Shown: piece by piece, positions 13,504 through 26,400 of the stretch | Position numbering within the stretch: the first letter of the stretch is position 1 | Layout: each line of letters opens with the position of its first letter | Assembly: GCA_949317995.1 (NCBI GenBank) | Contig: OX439038.1 | Coordinates: 248,001-312,000 of the forward strand | Origin: Acholoe squamosa | Lineage: Eukaryota; Annelida; Polychaeta; Phyllodocida; Polynoidae | Direction: 5' to 3' | Length of the DNA stretch: 64,000 nucleotides | The notes under the pieces: model-generated | Databases searched by the model: none | The model's input: only the letters and a program-made list of their open reading frames with translations | Told to the model about the DNA's origin: nothing | Translations under genes and position numbers: made by a program

Positions 13504-16500
13504 CGCCAGGGCTTCTTTCATCTATCATGACGACCTACAGGTTTGATACACTAACAGGGATAGTGGCTACCTTCATCTATCATGACGACCTACAGGTTTG
13601 ATACACTAACAGGGATAGTGGCTACCTTCATCTATCATGAAGACCTACAGGTTTGATACACTAACAGGGTTAGTGGCTACCTTCATCTATCAGGTTTGAT
13701 ACACTAACAGGGATAGTGGCTACCTTCATCTATCATGACGACCTACAGGTTTGATACACTAACAGGGTTAGTGGCTACCTTCATCTATCATGACGACCTA
13801 CAGGTTTGATACACTAACAGGGATAGTGGCTACCTTCATCTATCATGACGACCTACAGGTTTGATACACTAACAGGGATAGTGGCTACCTTCATCTATCA
13901 TGACGACCTACAGGTTTGATACACTAACAGGGATAGTGGCTACCTTCATCTATCAGGTTTGATACACTAACAGGGATAGTGGCTACCTTCATCTATCATG
14001 ACGACCTACAGGTTTGATACACTAACAGGGTTAGTGGCTACATTCATCTATCATGACGACCTACAGGTTTGATACACTAACAGGGATAGTGGCTACCTTC
14101 ATCTATCAGGTTTGATACACTAACAGGGATAGTGGCTACCTTCATCTATCATGTTTGATACACTAACAGGGTTAGTGGCTACCTTCATCTATCATGACGA
14201 CCTATAGGTTTGATACACTAACAGGGTTAGTGGCTACCTTCATCTATCATGACGACCTACAGGTTTGATACACTAACAGGGTTAGTGGCTACATTCATCT
14301 ATCATGACGACCTACAGGTTTGATACACTAACAGGGTTAGTGGCTACCTTCATCTATCATGCTGACCTACAGGTTTGATACACTAACAGGGATAGTGGCT
14401 ACCTTCATCTATCAGGTTTGATACACTAACAGGGTTAGTGGCTACATTCATCTATCATGACGACCTAAAGGTTTGATACACTAACAGGGATAGTGGCTAC
14501 ATTCATCTATCAGGTTTGATACACTAACAGGGTTAGTGGCTACCTTCATCTATCATGACGACCTACAGGTTTGATACACTAACAGGGATAGTGGCTACAT
14601 TTATCTATCAGGTTTGATACACTAACAGGGTTAGTGGCTACCTTCATCTATCATGACGACGTACAGGTTTGATACACTAACAGGGTTAGTGGCTACCTTC
14701 ATCTATCATGACGACCTACAGGTTTGATACACTAACAGGGATAGTGGCTACCTTCATCTATCATGACGACCTACAAGTTTGATACACTAACAGGGATAGT
14801 GGCTACCTTCATCTATCAGGTTTGATACACTAACAGGGATAGTGGCTACCTTCATCTATCATGACGACCTACAGGTTTGATACACTAACAGGGTTAGTGG
14901 CTACCTTTATCTATCAGGTTTGATACACTAACAGGGTTAGTGGCTACATTCATCTATCAGGTTTGATACACTAACAGGGTTAGTGGCTACCTTCATCTAT
15001 CATGACGACCTACAGGTTTGATACACTAACAGGGTTAGTGGCTACCTTCATCTATCATGATGACCTACAGGTTTGATACACTAACAAGTTAGTGGCTACC
15101 TTCATCTATCATGACGACCTACAGGTTTGATACACTAACAGGGTTAGTGGCTACCTTCATCTATCAGGTTTGATACACTAACAGGGTTAGTGGCTACCTT
15201 CATCTATCAGGAGAACCTACAGGTTTGATACACTAACAGGGTTAGTGGCTACCTTCATCTATCATGACGACCTACAGGTTTGATACACTAACAGGGTTAG
15301 TGGCTACCTTCATCTATCATGCTAACCTACAGGTTTGATACACTAACAGGGATAGTGGCTACCTTCATCTATCAGGATTGATACACTAACAGGGTTAGTG
15401 GCTACCTTCATCTATCATGATGACCTACAGGTTTGATACACTAACAGGGTTAGTGGCTACCTTCATCTATCATGCTGACCTACAGGTTTGATACACTAAC
15501 AGGGTTAGTGGCTACCTTCATCTATCAGGTTTGATACACTAACAGGGATAGTGGCTACCTTTATCTATCATGACGACCTACAGGTTTGATACACTAACAG
15601 GGATAGTGGCTACCTTCATCTATCATGACGACCTACAGGTTTGATACACTAACAGGGTTAGTGGCTACCTTCATCTATCATGACGACCTACAGGTTTGAT
15701 ACACTAACAGGGTTAGTGGCTACATTCATCTATCATGACGACCTACAGGTTTGATACACTAACAGGGTTAGTGGCTACCTTCATCTATCATGAAGACCTA
15801 CAGGTTTGATACACTAACAGGGTTAGTGGCTACCTTCATCTATCATGACGACCTACAGGTTTGATACACTAACAGGGTTATTGGCTACATTCATCTATCA
15901 TGACGACCTACAGGTTTGATACACTAACAGGGATAGTGGCTACCTTCATCTATCAGGTTTGATACACTAACAGGGATAGTGGCTACCTTCATCTATCATG
16001 TTTGATACACTAACAGGGTTAGTGGCTACCTTCATCTATCATGACGACCTATAGGTTTGATACACTAACAGGGTTAGTGGCTACCTTCATCTATCATGAC
16101 GACCTACAGGTTTGATACACTAACAGGGTTAGTGGCTACATTCATCTATCATGACGACCTACAGGTTTGATACACTAACAGGGTTAGTGGCTACCTTCGT
16201 CTATCATGCTGACCTACAGGTTTGATACACTAACAGGGATAGTGGCTACCTTCATCTATCAGGTTTGATACACTAACAGGGTTAGTGGCTACATTCATCT
16301 ATCATGACGACCTACAGGTTTGATACACTAACAGGGATAGTGGCTACATTCATCTATCAGGTTTGATACACTAACAGGGTTAGTGGCTACCTTCATCTAT
16401 CATGACGACCTACAGGTTTGATACACTAACAGGGATAGTGGCTACATTTATCTATCAGGTTTGATACACTAACAGGGTTAGTGGCTACCTTCATCTATCA

Positions 16501-19500
16501 TGACGACGTACAGGTTTGATACACTAACAGGGTTAGTGGCTACCTTCATCTATCATGACGACCTACAGGTTTGATACACTAACAGGGTTAGTGGCTACCT
16601 TCATCTATCATGACGACCTACAGGTTTGATACACTAACAGGGATAGTGGCTACCTTCATCTATCATGACGACCTACAAGTTTGATACACTAACAGGGATA
16701 GTGGCTACCTTCATCTATCAGGTTTGATACACTAACAGGGATAGTGGCTACCTTCATCTATCATGACGACCTACAGGTTTGATACACTAACAGGGTTAGT
16801 GGCTACCTTCATCTATCAGGTTTGATACACTAACAGGGTTAGTGGCTACATTCATCTATCAGGTTTGATACACTAACAGGGTTAGTGGCTACCTTCATCT
16901 ATCATGACGACCTACAGGTTTGATACACTAACAGGGTTAGTGGCTACCTTCATCTATCATGATGACCTACAGGTTTGATACACTAACAAGTTAGTGGCTA
17001 CCTTCATCTATCATGACGACCTACAGGTTTGATACACTAACAGGGTTAGTGGCTACCTTCATCTATCAGGTTTGATACACTAACAGGGTTAGTGGCTACC
17101 TTCATCTATCAGGACGACCTACAGGTTTGATACACTAACAGGGTTAGTGGCTACCTTCATCTATCATGACGACCTACAGGTTTGATACACTAACAGGGTT
17201 AGTGGCTACCTTCATCTATCAGGATTGATACACTAACAGGGTTAGTGGCTACCTTCATCTATCATGCTAACCTACAGGTTTGATACACTACCAGGGTTAG
17301 TGGCTACCTTCATCTATCATGCTGACCTACAGGTTTGATACACTAACAGGGTTAGTGGCTACCTTCATCTATCAGGTTTGATACACTAACAGGGTTAGTG
17401 GCTACCTTCATCTATCATGACGACCTACAGGTTTGATACACTAACAGGGTTAGTGGCTACCTTCATCTATCATGACGACCTACAGGTTTGATACACTAAC
17501 AGGGTTAGTGGCTACCTTCATCTATCATGACGACCTACAGGTTTGATACACTGACAGGGAAAGTCGCTATATTCATCTATCAGGTTTGATACACTAACAG
17601 GGAAAGTGGCTACATTCATCTATCATGATGACCTACAGGTTTGATACACTAACAGGGTTAGTGGCTACCTTCATCTATCATGACGACCTACAGGTTTGAT
17701 ACACTAACAGGGAAAGTGGCTACCTTCATCTATCAGGTTTGATACACTAACAGGGATAGTGGCTACCTTTATCTATCATGACGACCTACAGGTTTCATAC
17801 ACTAACAGGGATAGTGGCTACCTTCATCTATCATGACGACCTACAGGTTTGATACACTAACAGGGTTAGTGGCTACCTTCATCTATCATGACGACCTACA
17901 GGTTTGATACACTAACAGGGATAGTGGCTACCTTCATCTATCATGACGACCTACAGGTTTTATACACTAACAGGGTTACTGGCTACATTCATCTATCATG
18001 ACGACCTACAGGTTTGATACACTAACAGGGATAGTGGCTACATTCATCTATCATGCTGACCTACAGGTTTGATACACTAACAGGGTTAGTGGCTACATTC
18101 ATCTATCATGACGACCTACAGGTTTGATACACTAACAGGGTTACTGGCTACCTTCATCTATCATGACGACCTACAGGTTTGATACACTAACAGGGTTAGT
18201 GGCTACCTTCATCTATCATGACGACCTACAGGTTTGATACACTAACAGGGTTAGTGGCTACCTTCATCTATCATGACGACCTACAGGTTTGATACACTAA
18301 CAGGGTTAGTGGCTACATTCATCTATCAGGTTTGATACACTAACAGGGTTAGTGGCTACATTCATCTATCATGACGACCTACAGGTTTGATACACTAACA
18401 GGGATAGTGGCTACCTTCATCTATCAGGTTTGATACACTAACAGGGTTAGTGGCTACCTTCATCTATCATGACGACCTACAGGTTTGATACACTAACAGG
18501 GATAGTGGCTACCTTCATCTATCATGACGACCTACAGGTTTGATACACTAACAGGGTCAGTGGCTACATTCATCTATCATGACGACCTACAGGTTTGATA
18601 CACTAACAGGGTCAGTGGCTACCTTCATCTATCATGACGACCTACAGGTTTGATACACTAACAGGGTCAGTGGCTACATTCATCTATCATGCCGACCTAC
18701 AGGTTTGATACACTAACAGGGATAGTGGCTACCTTCATCTATTATGACGACCTACAGGTTTGATACACTAACAGGGATAGTGGCTACATTCATCTATCAT
18801 GCCGACCTACAGGTTTGATACACTAACAGGGTTAGTGGCTACATTCATCTATCATGCCGACCTACAGGTTTGATACACTAACAGGGATAGTGGCTACCTT
18901 CATCTATCAGGTTTGATACACTAACAGGGTTAGTGGCTACATTCATCTATCATGACGACCTACAGGTTTGATACACTAACAGGGTTAGTGGCTGCCTTCA
19001 TCTATCAGGTTTGATACACTAACAGGGTTAGTGGCTACCTTCATCTATCAGGTTTGATACACTAACAGGGTTAGTGGCTACCTTCATCTATCATGACGAC
19101 CTACAGGTTTGATACACTAACAGGGTTAGAGGCTACCTTCATCTATCAGGTTTGATACACTAACAGGGATAGTGGCTACATTCATCTATCATGACGACCT
19201 ACAGGTTTGATACACTAACAGGGTTAGAGGCTACCTTCATCTATCAGGTTTGATACACTAACAGGGATAGTGGCTACATTCATCTATCATGACGACCTAC
19301 AGGTTTGATACACTAACAGGGTTAGAGGCTACCTTCATCTATCAGGTTTGATACACTAACAGGGTTAGAGGCTACCTTCATCTATCAGGTTTGATACACT
19401 AACAGGGATAGTGGCTACATTCATCTATCATGACGACCTACAGGTTTGATACACTAACAGGGTTAGTGGCTACATTCATCTATCAGGTTTGATACACTAA

Positions 19501-20124
19501 CAGGGTTAGTGGCTACCTTCATCTATTATGCCGACCTACAGGTTTGATACACTACAGGGTTAGTGGCTACATTCATCTATCAGGTTTGATACACTAACAG
19601 GGTTAGTGGCTACCTTCATCTATTATGCCGACCTACAGGTTTGATACACTAACAGGGTTAGTGGCTACCTTCATCTATCATGCCGACCTACAGGTTTGAT
19701 ACACTAACAGGGTTAGTGGCTACCTTCATCTATCATGACGACCTACAGGTTTGATACACTAACAGGGATAGTGGCTACCTTCATCTATTATGCCGACCTA
19801 CAGGTTTGATACACTAACAGGGTTAGTGGCTACCTTCATCTATCATGACGAACTACAGGTTTGATACACTAACAGGGTTAGTGGCTACCTTCATCTATCA
19901 TGACGACCTACAGGTTTGATACACTAACAGGGAAAGTGGCTACATTCATCTATCATGTTTGATACACTAACAGGGTTAGTGGCTACCTTCATCTATCATG
20001 ACGACCTACAGGTTAGATACACTAACAGGGTTAGTGGCTACCTTCATCTATCATGCCGACCTACAGGTTTGATACACTAACAGGGTTAGTGGCTACATTC
20101 ATCTATCAGGTTTGATACACTAAC
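13504..20124. repeat. 55-bp / 43-bp minisatellite, 6.6 kb
   Basis: The long unit is gacctacaggtttgatacac, taacagggttagtggctacc, ttcatctatcatgac (55 bp). The frequent short form is 43 bp and lacks 12 bases lying between two CA dinucleotides (tatCA...CAggtttg), as replication slippage would give. Variants such as gacgtacagg, cctataggt and ctaacaagtt act as position markers. The left edge (actcgccagggcttctttca) resembles actcaccagggctccattca near 23050, so both probably come from one dispersed parent. Confidence 0.97.
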
Positions 20125-20689
20125 GGAGGGTCGGCATGATGCCCGTGCATGATGCACTAAGGTGAGCAATTCACTGATGCACTCCTGCATCAGCAACCAT
20201 TAAATACAACAAAAGCAAAATGAGCTATTTTTTCTTTTGTAGCATGATAAGGATGGAATCACAATAGTCAGGACATAAATCATGAACATGGATGTTGTAA
20301 TCATATTTATTCAATCAGCACATAATTCTGCTTACACATGTATTGACTCATGACTGATAGTATACTTGATCTGACATAATTCTGGTTACCGGTACATATG
20401 TATTGACTGATAGTATACTTGATCTGACATAATTCTGGTTACCGGTACATATGTATTGACTGATTGTAATTTGTATACTTGATCCGACATAATTCTGGTT
20501 ACATATGTATAGACTGATAGTATACTTGATTTGACAATCAGCAGACTCAATATAAATAATGCTGTCAGTAGAAACTTAGTTCCTGAGAAAGAAGATATTT
20601 CTTTTACACCAAACTATCAAAGACTGACATTCAGCTAATGGTTTACTCGGTAGAGTTTATCAAAGACTGACATTCAGCTAATGGTTTAC
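20125..20689. repeat. Array flank with two small tandem repeats
   Basis: It begins with gcatgatgcactaag-type sequence related to the 34-bp repeat near 23.1 kb. From 20335 to 20530 there are about 3.5 copies of a roughly 60-bp unit (ctgacataattctggttacc ... tagtatacttgat). At 20625-20690 tatcaaagactgacattcag followed by ctaatggtttact occurs twice, and a third copy lies at about 22220, on the far side of the next element. Confidence 0.8.
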
Positions 20690-22213
20690 TACCTTAAATC
20701 CTCGCATTTAGGACGTGGCTTTTACACAAGAATAGCCTCAGGGTGCGTCCTATAGGATCTACCTGAACTCAGGGTGCGTCCTATAGGATCTACCTGAACT
20801 CAGGTTGCGTCCTGTAGGTGAGGATTTTACACTATAGAGCAGTAGTAATATTACCAGCTGCGTCCTATAGGATCTACCTAAACTCAGGGTGCGTCCTATA
20901 GGATCTACCTAAACTCAGGCTGCGTCCTGTATGTGAGGATTTTACACTATAGAGCAGTAGTAATATTACCAGCTGCGTCCTATAGGATCTACCTGAACTC
21001 AGGGTGCGTCCTGTAGGTGAGGATTTTACACTATAGAGCAGTAGTAATATTACCAGCTGCGTCCTATAGGATCTACCTGAACTCAGGGCGCATCCTATAG
21101 GTGAGGATTTTACACTATAGAGCAGAAGTAATATTACCAGCTGCGTCCTATAGGATCTACCTAAACTCAGGGTGCGTCCTGTATGTGAGGATTTTACACT
21201 ATAGAGCAGTAGTAATATTACCAGCTGCGTCCTATAGGATCTACCTAAACTCAGGGTGCGTCCTATAGGATCTACCTAAACTCAGGCTGCGTCCTGTATG
21301 TGAGGATTTTACACTATAGAGCAGTAGTAATATTACCAGCTGCGTCCTATAGGATCTACCTGAACTCAGGGTGCGTCCTATAGGATCTACCTGAACTCAG
21401 GGTGCGTCCTATAGGTGGGGATTTTACACTATAGAGCAGAAGTAATATTACCAGCTGTATCCTATAGGATCTACCTAAACTCAGGCTGCATCCTATAGGT
21501 GGGGATTTTACACTATAGAGCAGAAGTAATATTACCAGCTGCGTCCTTAAGGATTTAGCACAACTCAGGATGCATCCTATAGGTGAGGATTTTACACTAT
21601 AGAGCAGAAGTAATATTACCAGCTGCGTCCTATAGGATCTACCTGAACTCAGGGTGCGTCCTATAGGATCTACCTGAACTCAGGGTGCGTCCTATAGGAT
21701 CTACCTGAACTCAGGGCGCGTCCTATAGGTGGGGATTTTACACTATAGAGCAGAAGTAATATTACCAGCTGCATCCTATAGGATCTACCTGAACTCAGGC
21801 TGCGTCCTATAGGATCTACCTGAACTCAGGGTGCGTCCTATAGGTGAGGATTTTACACTATAGAGCAGTAGTAATATTACCAGCTGTATCCTATAGGATC
21901 TACCTGAACTCAGGGTGCGTCCTATAGGTGGGGATTTTACACTATAGAGCAGTAGTAATATTACCAGCTGTATCCTATAGGATCTACCTGAACTCAGGCT
22001 GCATCCTATAGGTGGGGATTTTACACTATAGAGCAGAAGTAATATTACCAGCTGTATCCTATAGGATCTACCTGAACTCAGGCTGCGTCCTATAGGTGAG
22101 GATTTTACACTATAGAGCAGTAGTAATATTACCAGCTGCGTCCTTAAGGATTTAGCACAACTCAGGATGCGTCCTATACACGAGGGGCATCCTATACACG
22201 AGAATTTACAGTA
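20690..22213. mobile_element. TACCGTA-family MITE with its interior expanded into a minisatellite
   Basis: The left end TACCTTAAATCCTCGCAT and right end ACGAGAATTTACAGTA correspond to the terminal inverted repeats of the element at 45240-45476. Between them lie about 17 copies of an 84-bp unit, and of its 30-bp half, containing tgcgtcctataggatctacc and ggattttacactatag. The 45.2-kb element has the same order once: tgcgtcttataggatgtact ... attttactatag. So the array appears to have grown inside one transposon copy. Frame-open stretches on the minus strand are repeat artefacts. Confidence 0.8.
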
Positions 22214-22639
22214 GGTAGTGTTTATCAAAGACTGACATTCAGCTAATGGTTTACTAGGTACATTTAAGTGGAAGCCTGAGAAGAGTATGACATTGAAGGA
22301 ACAGTAAAAAATTTGACAATCAGGTGATAATTACCCCCTCGCGCAATGACGGGACTTAACTTGTCATCTTTGTTTTATGAGGGAAATCTGTGATTATCAT
22401 GGTGCTGAAGTTACCGTACCTGCCCTTATTAACACCGGTGTCTTAAAAAAGCACATGGAACAAAGGTTTTGAAGCTAATTGAAGTATACATCATTTTTAA
22501 TGACTTAAATAAGCGCCGATCTTGTATTTAAGCACTTTGGGTACAGCCTAGCTGTTTTCATCAGGCACTTATACAGCCCACTCTAGTATATGAAGCATTT
22601 ACTGTGTGTTTACATATTGAATGAAAAACCTTTATTTTC
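22214..22639. other. Intergenic sequence
   Basis: The stretch starts with the third copy of tatcaaagactgacattcag. At about 22487-22560 it holds a decayed fragment with taaataagcgcc, as in the 47.8-kb MITE. No coding region was seen. Confidence 0.5.
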
Positions 22640-22935
22640 TACCGTAATCTCCCGCATATAAGGAGCATCTTATATGGGGGGTTTTAGTTCTCATTGGATC
22701 CACAAGGGGGACACCAACACCGTTCTTTTGATATCTTACATGCCCCCTTGGTCATAATAGGACATAAGGGGGCCAAGGAGGGTCTGGGGTGGCCCAAACT
22801 ACACATAGGTTTTTGAATTTTGAAAATTCATTCAGTAGAACCAAAGTTATGCATTTTTCATTTTTTTGAGAATTTTCCAAAACTCTAGGTGCGCCTTATA
22901 TGCAGGCTGCGCCTTATACGCGGGAGATTACAGTA
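22640..22935. mobile_element. TACCGTA-family MITE, 296 bp
   Basis: The ends are TACCGTAATCTCCCGCATAT and GCGGGAGATTACAGTA, a long imperfect inverted repeat. Subterminal TATAAG/CTTATA motifs are present (ataaggagc, gcgccttata). If the outer TA is counted as target duplication, insertion was at TA. There is no coding capacity. Confidence 0.8.
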
Positions 22936-23054
22936 CTACATTTATGTCTGTTTAACAATTTAAGGGCCGATGAGGCAGAAGTGCATCTTGCCCATTGGTG
23001 CATCATGCTGACCTGGAAGATCATGAGGCATTAATGCAGCCCTAGCGAGTTACT

Positions 23055-23185
23055 CACCAGGGCTCCATTCATGCATCGTGACAACCAATGGGCATGATGC
23101 ATTAATGCATCGTGACAACCAATGGGCATGATGCATTAATGCATCATGACAACCAATGGGCATGATGCATTAATGCATCAGCCAC
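23055..23185. repeat. 34-bp tandem repeat, about three copies
   Basis: The unit gcatcgtgacaaccaatggg plus catgatgcattaat repeats at 34-base steps from 23073. The stretch before it (ttactcaccagggctccatt) matches the left edge of the 13.5-kb array, which points to a shared ancestral sequence. Confidence 0.85.
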
Positions 23186-23395
23186 TCTTAAAGGGTTAAA
23201 CAACATCCAACAGGAATATGGTAACATGATGAAAAGTGGAATTCATTCTAACTACATTTAGGTTTACATGTAAATGCCCACAATTTCTTTCCAATATCTT
23301 TTTGTCTTTCAGACAATCGGCACATTAGTTTATAACTCATGATTTGGTAGAAGACTTTGTCCTGGCTCACATCCCTTTTACAGAAGCCGATTGTT

Positions 23396-23434
23396 TCACA
23401 CTGACTTGAGCAGCTCCTCTGCCTCCTTGTGGGA
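23396..23434 (-). CDS. RMDN1: RMDN1-A exon 9 (C-terminus and stop)
   Basis: The exon encodes SHKEAEELLKSV and TGA, with acceptor CTGTATTAG and phase 0 entry. It aligns in length and pattern with the human end (IQTEAAQLLTS after EEDKQ). No polyadenylation signal close downstream was obvious. Confidence 0.8.
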   Translation of the reverse strand, partial: SHKEAEELLKSV

Positions 23435-26400
23435 CTAATACAGGAGACAAATAGGAACATTTAATTATGGATTGTACATGGAAAAATGTTTAATACACAC
23501 ATGGTATATGAAAGAATGGCCCTTTAAATGGCAATGCGTATATTCAAGCATAATCAGAAGGACAGACTTAACTATGGATTGTATGTGACAAAAGTTGATC
23601 GATAGAAAATAAAATGAACATTTAATGCTACAAATGACAAAAGGGGTACTAAACCATGATCTTAGACAATTTGATAAATTCTCTGGGCAATTCATGGTAT
23701 TTTCTGTAACAATTGAATATGGCATCACTTTAAATCACTCAGGATAAACTTGTTAGTTTTTTACATCATGGCTTCAACTGTAGCTGCAACAGAAGCCACA
23801 CCATGGCTTCAACTGTAGCTCCAACAGAAGCCACATCATGGCTTCAACTGTAGCTCCAACAGAAGCCACAACATGGCTTCAACTATAGCTCCAACAGAAG
23901 CCACATCATGGCTTCAAATGTAGCCCTAACAGAAGCCACATCATGGCTTCAACTGTAGCTCAACAGAAGCCACATCATGGCTTCAACTATAGCTCCAACA
24001 GAAGCCACATCAGGGCTTCAACTGTAGCTCCAACAGAAGCCACATCAGGGCTTCAACTGTAGCTCTAACAGAAGCCACATCAGGGCTTCAACTGTAGCTA
24101 CAACAGAAGCCATATCATGGCTTTAACAGAAGCTCAAAAAGAAGCCACATCATGGCTTTAACCGAAGCTCCAACAGAAGCCACATCATTGGTTCAACTGT
24201 AGCTCCAACAGAAGCCACATCAGGGCTTCAACTGTAGCTCCGACAGAAGTCACATCATGGCTTCAACTGTAGCTCCAACAGAGGCCACACAATGGCTCCA
24301 ACTGTAGCTCCAACAGAGGCCACATCATGGCTCCAACTGTAGCTCCAACAGAAGCCACATCATGGCTTCAACTGTAGCTCCGACAGAAGTTACATCATGG
24401 CTTCAACTGTAGCTCCAACAGAAGCCACACAATGGCTCCAACTGTAGCTCCAACAGAGGCCATATCATGGCTCCAACTGTAGCTCCAACAGAAGCCACAT
24501 CATGGCTTCAACTGTAGCTCCGACAGAAGTCACATCATGGCTTCAACTGTAGCTCCAACAGAAGTCACACCATGGCTTCAACTGTAGCTCCAACAGAAGC
24601 CATATCATGGCTTTAACCGAAGCTCCAACAGAAGCCACATCAGGGCTTCAACTGTAGCTCTAACAGAAGCCACACCATGGCTTCAACTATAGCTCCAACA
24701 GAAGCCACATCATGGCTTCAACTGTAATGCCAACAGAAGCCACATCATGGCTCTAACTGTAGCTCCAAAGGAGGCCATATCATGGCTCCAACTGTAGCTC
24801 CAACAGAAGCCACATCATTTGTTCAATTGTAGCTCCAACAGAGGCCATATCATGGCTTCAACTGTAGTGCCAACAGAAGCCACATCATAGCTCTAACTGT
24901 AGCTCCAAAGGAGGCCATATCATGGCTCCAACTGTAGCTCCAACAGAAGCCACATCATTGGTTCAATTGTAGCTCCAACAGAAGTCACACCATGGCTTCA
25001 ACTGTAGCTACAACAGAAGCCACATCATGGCTTCAACTGTAGCTACAACAGAAGCCACATCATGGCTTCAACTATAGCTCCAACAGAAGCCACATCATGG
25101 CTTCAACTGTAGCTCCAACAGAGGCCTGTAGCTCCAACAGAAGCTACATCATGGCTTCAACTGTAGCTCCAACAGAAGCCACATCATGGCTTCAACTGTA
25201 GCTCCAACAGAAACCACATCATGGCTTCAACTGTAGCTCCAACAGAAGCCACATCATGGCTTCAACTGTAGCTCTAACAGAAACCACACCATGGCTTCAA
25301 CTGTAGCTCTAACAGAAACCACATCATGGCATCAATTGTAGCTCCAACAGAGAAAGCTTTACTCACAGCTTTATCATCCTCAGTTTTGACGGGGTACTGG
25401 TGCGCGCGGGTGAGGTACTCCTTGGCCTTCTCCTTATTACCGAGTCTGAGATACGTCTTACCCAGCATCATCAGGTTCTTACTGTAGAAGTTGGGCTCAA
25501 CTACAAGTAGAAGGAGAAAAGATGACATACTGTAAACGGAGATATTTTCACATGTATTGATTTTCACGGAAATAGTAAAAAACATTTTCATGTGTACTTA
25601 AGTTCACAGATTTTGTCTTAAGGAAAATAGTGTAGAGGTGCAGACGGTTTTATTTTTCGTCCTCGGGGATTTTGATTTAAAAGGTGAACACTGTCAGGCT
25701 ATGAATGAAAATGTGTACACCTTCTACATGAGTAATTTATAAAGGTACAACTAAAGGAGACATAATACTTACTTGTTTCTGCCCTCTCAAAGTACTGTAG
25801 TGCCTTGAAACAGAAATGGGGTATTCTTAGACAAACACATCTATAGTGTTATATGTGTGATGCGGCCAGGCTCTGCGCCATGAGGTATGTACAGCATAAA
25901 GACATCATCATATACTGAATAAATATTACCATATCATTCTATAGAACGTGCATGCTGTAATACGCACCAATCCAATTTGTGCAGACAAAGTGCATACTAC
26001 AACGACATTTAGCATAAAAACATTTTTGTGTAGAAATAAATAGTAGACATTTTAAGGATTTGGGGTGTGCACATATTACCGGTAGAATTAATATTTGTTA
26101 TTTGTTTGGAGCATCAAGAAAGTATTTCTCTGCACATGTGCGCCCTTTGGTATGAATACGGTAAGCCTTGGTTTATATCCAGTGAAGTAGACTGTAAACA
26201 TCAAACACATCAGACTTACTTCATCGTACGTGGATGTGGGCGGTGAAGCAAAGATAACAGCCGCAACTTTTCTCTGATACCACGGCATGTCGGCAAACAA
26301 AAAGCACCTGTCAACAAAATTATTAGTGTCATTATATTTGTATCTTTTTTCTTTTGGTATTAGGAGCGAACTAAATTAATATTTCTTTTTGGTCTAAATA

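Noticed and set aside
20690-22213. 147-codon minus-strand frame near 21785-22228
   Set aside because: It lies inside the MITE-derived array and repeats a roughly 28-residue motif with the DNA period. No evidence of a gene.
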